A stretch of 64,000 nt of DNA from Alitta virens. Lineage: Eukaryota > Annelida > Polychaeta > Phyllodocida > Nereididae. The notes under the pieces are model-generated. The model was not told where the DNA came from and ran no database searches. It saw only the letters and a list, made by a program, of their open reading frames with translations. The stretch covers positions 33,739,250 through 33,803,249 of the forward strand of contig OW028579.1 in the NCBI GenBank assembly GCA_932294295.1. The letters run 5' to 3'. Shown here piece by piece: positions 57,161 to 64,000 of this stretch (its first letter is position 1; the number at the start of each line of letters is the position of its first letter). The translations under genes were made by a program, and so were the position numbers.

Positions 57161-59534
57161 ATAGAACTAAATTGTAGTATAGTTTATACTGATTCCATAC
57201 CTGTTTTCGGATCGAAAATATACCAAATATTAAGCGAGTTATTCGTCTGAGAAGGTAGCTAGGTGGGCGGAGGCAATTAGTGGTGCTCTCGCAGACGTCC
57301 GCGCCGGAACTGTATCAATGCTGAGCGCTTCTTTAAAAGGCTGCTACCCTAATATTAGTCCGATTTTCGTCAAATAAAGACTGGATTGTAGTATAATTCA
57401 TACTGACTCCATAGGTGTTTTCGGATTGAAAATAGACCAAATATTAAGCGAGATATTCGTCTGAGAAGGCGGTTGTCTGGTGGCGGCTGCTGCTCCATTA
57501 ATATTAATCTGATTTGCGTCAAATAAATATTGAATTATAGAAGAGTTCATACTTATTTCACACAGAATTTCAGATTGAACATAGACCAAATATTAAGCGT
57601 GATATTCGTCAGAGAAGGCAGCAAGGTGCTCTGTGTATGTTCCTGACTTGCATGGTGTGGTCAATATTTTTTACCATTATATATACATTGTTTGGATGAG
57701 CTTTATTGCAATTAATTTCTACTCATTCTGCCAACTGGCCAATGGGAAGGACTTTTCCTTTGGTTTTGTAAAGTCAATTAACCTATATATGTAATAGCAA
57801 TCTGCCTTGACCGTTATGTCAATTGCTATTAGCATTTTGAATAATACAAAGAATGGGGTAAGTCATGCTTTTTCATCATTGATCACAAGCATTAATTGAA
57901 GTTCTGAATTTCAACTGATTCCTGTTTATTATGCATATTAAAGAGGGAGATTGTTTTGATCATGGATGGAACATGCAATTTAAAATATTAATTCCAGTTG
58001 GATTATTTTCAGAAACAACAACGAAATATTGATAATTTATATAAACTAGAGTATATCTATCTATAGATAGTTATTATAGCTCCATAGACATCTTTATCAA
58101 GTCGGAATTTTATTGGCAACAGGCAAACATTGTTTTATTTTCGTTTTTTATTGATTAGGAATCAATGAATTATTGATAGTAACATATTTTTAGGTGAAGA
58201 TCTTATAACTATCTGTCTACTACATATCTATACTCTATGAGATATTACTAACTTTATTAACAAGAATATTCTTGTTTGTGCCTAGTATACTCCATTAATT
58301 TTCCCCACCTTAACTATCATATAAATTCTACACATTTCCCTGAATAATTCAGTCTTTATTAGACGAAAATCGAATATATAGATAGACAGATAGTTTAGAG
58401 AGACAGATAGATTTATATGCTTATTAAATAATATAGAATATCTAGCTTAATATTTGGTCCATAAAAGATAGAAAATAAAATCACAGATCAAATCACAAAT
58501 ACTAATTACAATATCAATATTAGATTTAAATTTTACAAAAATATACACAAAAAGATAAGAATGTTCACATGTATAAAAAAAATATCATTGCCTGGTAATT
58601 ACAATACAATACATTGTTTTTGATTAATGAAAGCAATGACATCTTTTTGTAATTGTGAATGACAATCAAGACAATGTCATATTACTGTGTCATCTTTGAA
58701 CAAACTATGAAATGACAGGTCAAAGAACCCCAATTTAGGCAATTAGGCAATTGACACATGTATTGAGCATTTGCTGTATTCTCTACACCCATTCTTTATA
58801 TCATTCAAAATGTTAATAGCAATTGACATAACGGTCATGGCAGTTGGCAGAATGAGTAGAAATGAATTGCAATAAAGCTCATCCAAACAATGTATATATA
58901 TCATGGTCAAAAATATTGACCACACCATTCAAGTCATGACCATACACAGAGCACCTGGCCGCCGCCAGAGAACTGCATTTCAGATGAATATCTCGCTTAA
59001 TATTTGGTCTATTTTCAATCCGAAAACATGATGGAATCAGTAAGAACTATGCTACAATACAGTTTTAATTTGACGAAATTCGGACTAATATTAGGGGAGC
59101 AGCAGCATTTTAAAGAAGCGCTCAGCCCTTCCTGCATTGATACACTCAGGGCGCGGACGTCTGCGAGAGCACCACTGTTTGCCTCCGCCAACTTAGCTAC
59201 CTTCTCAGACCAATATCTCGCTTAATATTTGGTCTTTTTTCAATCCGAAAACACGTATGGAATCAGTATGATTTATACTACAATTCAGTTCTGATTTGAC
59301 GAAAATCGGATTAATATAAATGGAGCAGCAGCCGCCGCTAGACAACTGCCTTCTCAGACAAATATCTCGCTTAATATTCGGGTTTTTTTTAATCCGAAAA
59401 TACGTATGGAATCAGTATGAGCTATACTGCCATTCAGTCTTTATTTGAGGAAAATCGGACTAATATTAGAGGAGCAGCAACATTTTAAAATATATACAAC
59501 CCCCCCCCTCCCTGCCTACGCTGACGCTGGTAGC

Positions 59535-59765
59535 ATAAAGCCGGCGGGTTACCCGTGAAAGCCGCCGGGTTACCCGTGAAAGCCGCCGGGTTACCCGTGA
59601 AAGCCGCCGGGTTACCCGTGAAAGCCGCCGGGTTACCCGTAGAACCCCTCAACAAGCCGCCAGTGTGAAATTAGGGCCGGATAATTCGCCGGCTTTCACG
59701 GGTCACCCGCCGGCTTTCACGGGTCACCCGCCGGCTTTCACGGGTCACCCGCCGGCTTCCACGGG
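59535..59765 (+). repeat. GC-rich 21-bp tandem repeats, right arm, in two orientations
   Basis: About five units of GCCGCCGGGTTACCCGTGAA (59535-59645), then about four units of CCGGCTTTCACGGGTCACCC (59688-59765), which is the same motif inverted. Together they could fold into a long GC hairpin inside the right arm. Confidence 0.92.
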
Positions 59766-60012
59766 TATTTTTATTTTTTTTTACACCCGTGAGATTGCTA
59801 CGGTTGTGCCATGCAAGCATGGCACAACCGGCTACCGGGGCCGGGTTTCGCGGCTTGGCCAAGGGTCCCACGGGTGCTTGCCGGGTATCCCCGGGTATCC
59901 ACGGGTGGCCGTATTGGGACCGCCGGCTTGGAGCCGGGTAGCGATTTTCGCAACTATTACGTAATACTACGGGTTCACTACGGCACAACCGGCCCGTGTG
60001 ACAGGGGCTTTA

Positions 60013-60426
60013 GCCTATCAGCTACATAGTTTAACCAATCATTTTGTTTAACTAGGTAAACTAGCAAAGAATGTATATAATTAGGTCGCTGGGCTTTGAG
60101 GTGACGACACACGGTGTGATTGGTCAATTCTGTGAACTGTTCTGCTCGGCAGAAGCTGTGACATCATGTCTACGCCCAGCATAACAAGTAGGACTAGAGT
60201 GTGATGTCACTGTTTACTATGAACCCATCACTTTTAATGCACATTTTTGGGCTACCTATAAATGTTGCTGATCATGAACAACAAATTGTGCTTATTTCGT
60301 TTTTCATCAAACCAGTTAACTGCTAAACGGTTATGATTGAATCTTTTTTATGTCAAATTAATGCTGTTTTGTTTGGCTTGAGCTTTGTAAATCTGACATT
60401 GTGTTCTTCCTCATTATTAATATATG
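60013..60426. other. Nothing recognised between element and minisatellite
   Basis: Includes GGTGACGACACACGGTGTGA at 60100 and otherwise AT-rich sequence. Confidence 0.45.
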
Positions 60427-60923
60427 GGTAATAATCATATCTGAATCACATGGTAAATATCTGAATCACATGTAATAATCATATCTGAATCACCTGGTAA
60501 TAATCATATCTGAATCACATGGTAATATCATATCTGAATCACATGGTAATAATCATATCTGAATCACCTGGTAATAATTATATCTGAATCACATGGTAAT
60601 AATCATATTTGAATCACATGGTAATAATCATATCTGAATCACATGGTAATAATCATATTTTAATCACCTGGTAATAATCATATCGGAATCGCATGGTAAT
60701 AATCATATCTGAATCACATGGTAATATCATATCTGAATCACCTGGTAATAATCATATCTGAATCACCTGGTAATAATCATATCTGAATCACCTGGTAATA
60801 ATCATATCTGAATCACATGGTAATAATCATCTCTGATTCACCTGGTAATAATCATATTTTAATCACCTGCTAATAATCATATCTGAATCGCATGGTAATT
60901 ATCATATCTGAATCACCTGGTAA
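60427..60923 (+). repeat. 25-bp minisatellite, left block, about 20 copies
   Basis: Tandem units built on ATCATATCTGAATCAC followed by ATGGTAATA or CTGGTAATA (period 25; some units are 22 by loss of ATA). It ends where the inserted sequence begins, at CTGGTAA/GACTCAAG. Confidence 0.97.
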
Positions 60924-61706
60924 GACTCAAGACTCAAGAAGACTCAAGAAATTTTATTCACTTATCATAACAAAATAGTTACAATAAGTGGGGTGGCATC
61001 ATAAAGACAAATTTTGTTGCTTGCATGATGCCACCCCAGGATTATTAGAGAGACCCATGCAAGCTCCATATACAATATACACTGATGATGATACATGATA
61101 TGCATATGATTTCTTGAAGATGATGCATGATATGTATACATATATTTTGATAAGTGCGACCTTGATTTAGTAGGATGATGATGAAGAAGAAACTGTATAA
61201 CAAAAAAAGCAATACATTTTATAAGTGATTTATGCCCCCCAACTTAGCTGCAGGGGCAAAGTACTATGGCATACTATTTATTTAGATTATTTTGGCAGAT
61301 ATAGCAATTTTGTGTCTCGCAATCAGACTTATATGTGTCTAAAAAAAAGGGTTATTTTTAGTGAAGCCAGGAAGACTGTATCTATTTTTTCTTTTATGCA
61401 AAGTGGGATATTACTATAAATATACGGAATGTGGAACCTAATACTATTTTACGAAGGCATGTCTACTTACAGGTGTCCTATGTGTGTGTGTTATTGTTTA
61501 ATGCCTCATCAGCACCTGAGTGGGCTATGTAGAGGCTATACAGGTGTCCTATAGTCTCTAGCATGTTGTATCATAATTATGTACTTCACTATTTCTGACA
61601 AACAATGAGGACATGAAATACATCGGTAACATTTGATTTTCTACGTTGTATATCAACTTGTAATGCTGTAATAGAGATATTTAAAAAGAGGGTCAGTGTG
61701 TGCATT
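60924..61706 (-). mobile_element. LINE-type 3' fragment inserted in the minisatellite
   Basis: On the minus strand it ends GAATAAAATTTCTTGAGTCT followed by TCTTGAGTCTTGAGTC, a polyadenylation signal with a tandem TCTTGAG tail. Just before is a strong stem-loop (GGGGTGGCATCATGCAAGC with TTATGATGCCACCCC, 60988-61035). No RT domain is visible in the 780 bp. The 25-bp array resumes directly on the other side. The element shares its tail type with 17640-17665. Confidence 0.65.
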
Positions 61707-62857
61707 GTAATAATCATATCTGAATCACATGGTAGTAATCATATCTCAATCACATGGGTAATAATCATATCCAAATCACATGGGTAATAATCATATCTGA
61801 ATCACATGGTAATAATCATATCTGAATCATATGGTAATATCATATCTGAATCACATGGGTAATAATCATATCTGAATCACATGGTAATAATCATCTCTGA
61901 TTCACCTGGTAATAATCATATCTGAATAACCTGGTAATAATCATATCCGAATCACATGGGTAATAATCATATCTGAATCACCTGGTAATAATCATATCTG
62001 AATCATATGGTAATATCATATCTGAATCACATGGGTAATAAACATATCTGAATCACATGGGGAGTAATCATATCCGAATCACATGGATAATAATTATATC
62101 TGAATCACCTGGTAATAATCATATCTGAATCATATGGTAATATCATATCTGAATCACATGGGTAATAATCATATCTGAATCACATGGTAATAATCATATC
62201 TGAATCACCTGGTAATAATTATATCTGAATCACATGGTAATAATCATATCTGAGTCACATGGTAATAATCATATCTGAATCACATGGTAATAGTCATCTC
62301 TGAATCACCTGGTAATAATCATATCTGAATCATATGGTAATAATCATATCTGAATCACATGGGTAATAATCATATCTGAATCACATGGTAATAATCATAT
62401 CTGAATCACCTGGTTATAATCATATCTGAATCATATGGTAATAATCATATCTGAATCACCTGGTAATAATCATATTTGAATCACATGGTAATAATCATAT
62501 CTGAATCATATGGAAATAATCATATCTGAATCACATGATAATAATCATATCTGAATCACCTGGTAATAATCATATCTGAATCACATGGGTAATAATCATA
62601 TCTGAATCACATGATAATAATCATATCTGAATCATATGGTAATAATCATATTTTAATCACCTGGTAATAATCATATCTGAATCCCATGGTAATAATCATA
62701 TCTGAATCACATGGTAATAATCATATCTGAATCACCGTGTTATAATCATATCTGAATCATATGGTAATAATCATATCTGAATCACCTGGTAATAATCATA
62801 TCTGAATCACATGCTAATAATCATATCTGAATCACATGGTAATTATCATATCTGAAT
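61707..62857 (+). repeat. 25-bp minisatellite, right block, about 46 copies
   Basis: Same unit as 60427-60923. It has more variants here (CATATGG, CATGGG + TAATA, ATCTCTGATTCACC) and some multi-unit blocks repeated in order, for example CACATGGGTAATAA / CACATGG / CACCTGG around 61850-61930 and 62150-62210. Confidence 0.97.
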
Positions 62858-62944
62858 TGTTGCATTTTATGTAATACATTGGGGTGATATTCAGCCTCAA
62901 CATTCTGAATTATTGACAGGTCAATCTAGAGTCTTTCTCAACTC

Positions 62945-63175
62945 CCTGGAGATTATTCAGCCTTGCACACGGGGTTAACCGCAGGGGCGTAAGCGCTCAC
63001 ACCTGCACCATCACTGTGGGTGCCTAATGCTAAGTACCTATTGTACCTGCGTGGGGTGAGGCAATGGTTGCTGGAGGATCAGCCCAACTCCACCATGCCA
63101 TGGCTGAGGTTCGAACCTGCAACCTCAAGGTTAGTTTGCAAATGCTTTAACCACTATTACATGACATCCACAATT
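62945..63175 (-). mobile_element. tRNA-derived SINE, family D, minus strand
   Basis: Read on the minus strand: GGATGTCATGTAATAGTGGT, then TAAAGCATTTGC (A-box region), GCAGGTTCGAACCTCAGCC (B box), CATGGTGGAGTTGGGCTGAT and a body containing GCACCCACAGTGATGG. Its head resembles the 3' part of the minus-strand repeat at 7440-7625. A functional tRNA is excluded by the poor cloverleaf. Confidence 0.75.
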
Positions 63176-64000
63176 TTAGTTAAGTAAGAAATGATAAAAC
63201 TTTATGGAATACAATAATGACACTAATTTTGACTTGCTTATTGTGAAAAATAACCAAAACAAAGCCCCATACATTTGTCCTATTGGGTGGGAAGTCTTAG
63301 TGAAAGGCCTGTACCAATAACTAGTCCCATACTAACACATTCTATTAAATTGTTCATTTCTGACCCATGTGTATGCATGCATTATGATATTTTTCTCAGC
63401 AAAATAAAATTTATTCTTGTACATTAGATTTATGTACATGTATTAGTATTGTAATAAAGCATTCAACATGCCAATGCCACATTTAGAACAGTGGAACACT
63501 GAGCGCATTTATATGGCATTAAAGGGTTGTTGACCAGTTTAATATATTACAAATTAACCAAATAACCAAAGTATTATCAGCTCAGGCATTATTACATGAG
63601 AAGTCACGTTCTGAGAATGTATTATCCAAGTCTGGCATGAGAGATAAATGCTATTTTTATTGATCATGATTGATTGCATTGCTTACATGTCAATACTAGC
63701 ATAGCTGCATAACAATGCATAGAACCTAAATATTAAATAAGCTGTGGATCATAATTGGGCACAGGCTTATATCATTTATGGAATTACCAACTTAGTAGGT
63801 TTCATAGTCCTTTTACGGGTTAAGACTAGTAGGCCTAAGACTAATCCTATCGAATCAACAGAAAAGATTTACTTAAAACCAGTGGGTGATAAATAATTAA
63901 CGGGGCTGGTCCAGAAAAATTTTCAACCGGGGGGGGGGGGGGCGTTGAAAATTTAAAATGTATTGCAGGGACCGACCGCTGAATTTCTTAATATTAAAAA
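63176..64000. other. Window end, nothing recognised; poly-G tract
   Basis: AT-rich sequence. A run of about 14 G at 63929-63942 interrupts it. No exon or named element. Confidence 0.5.

Larger units (their letters stand above)
56841..60009. mobile_element. Giant inverted-repeat (foldback-type) element, 3.17 kb, TTA duplication
   Basis: The two ends are inverted copies: AGCCCCTGTCACACGGGCTG.. at 56841 against ..GGCCCGTGTGACAGGGGCT to 60009, matching over about 60 bp with two or three differences. TTA flanks both sides (56838-56840, 60010-60012). Inside the ends are GC-rich 21-bp tandem repeats, then multiple diverged 100-200 bp units (AATATTAAGCGAGATATTCG, CGGATTGAAAATAGACCAAA and their inverses), then a shared arm (57700-57858 against 58745-58860). 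The arms cover roughly 1 kb each side of an asymmetric centre. No transposase ORF. The 3-bp TWA duplication suggests PIF/Harbinger mobilisation (inference). Confidence 0.88.

Noticed and set aside
56922..57164. 80-aa arginine-rich ORF (TRRVLRV repeats)
   Set aside because: Translation of the 21-bp GC-rich tandem repeat in the foldback element; period divisible by three keeps it open by chance.
59665..59988. Overlapping ORFs of 72-105 aa on both strands
   Set aside because: Same 21-bp repeat artefact in the right arm of the foldback element.
60427..62857. CRISPR-like look of regularly spaced repeats
   Set aside because: Units are directly adjacent with no unique spacers, and the DNA is eukaryotic. 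It is a minisatellite.

Overview
The window is invertebrate nuclear DNA, AT-rich and gene-poor. It carries two intron-rich host genes inside a dense field of transposon relics, short inverted-repeat elements, tRNA-derived SINEs and tandem repeats. The evidence is GT-AG introns with matching phases, 5'-truncated LINEs with microsatellite-like tails, TA- or TWA-flanked inverted-repeat elements, and Pol III box-like SINE heads. The gene content and repeat style fit a marine invertebrate (deuterostome or lophotrochozoan). I cannot name the species.

Layout. 1-15 kb: no confident host gene; one possible orphan terminal exon near 6.2 kb, several inverted-repeat elements (including a nested pair at 9.6-10.6 kb), SINEs, an (ATCT)n run and a 1.5-kb, 17-bp minisatellite (13.1-14.6 kb). 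15.2-25.5 kb, plus strand: a complete nine-coding-exon betaine-homocysteine S-methyltransferase (BHMT)-like gene, 368 aa. All exon phases join cleanly, the zinc cysteines are present, and the C-terminal tail of vertebrate BHMT is absent. Its introns hold a long (GTA)n array, palindromic MITEs and a LINE inserted in a MITE. 26-31.5 kb: SINEs, a terminal-inverted-repeat element, and pieces of a Ty3/gypsy-like retroelement, with a Gag ORF on the minus strand and rearranged RNase H and RT pieces on the plus strand. 33.3-56.4 kb, minus strand: a complete nine-coding-exon SLC22 (organic cation/anion transporter) gene, 537 aa, with a 14.3-kb first coding intron holding a LINE RT pseudogene, a 43-bp tandem repeat and further MITEs. 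56.8-60.0 kb: a 3.17-kb giant inverted-repeat (foldback-type) element with a TTA target duplication, about 400 bp upstream of the SLC22 start codon. 60.4-62.9 kb: a 25-bp minisatellite split by a LINE-type insertion. The last kilobase has a SINE and unannotated sequence.

The two host genes converge tail to tail with about 7.8 kb between their stop codons. BHMT enzymes remethylate homocysteine using betaine, and SLC22 proteins move organic cations, zwitterions or anions across the plasma membrane. A functional link (a betaine, choline or carnitine carrier beside a betaine-using enzyme) is only a speculation from position. I found no CRISPR array, operon, rRNA gene or functional tRNA gene. The most unusual object is the foldback element beside the SLC22 gene. 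The gag/pol rearrangement and the nested elements are the next best leads.
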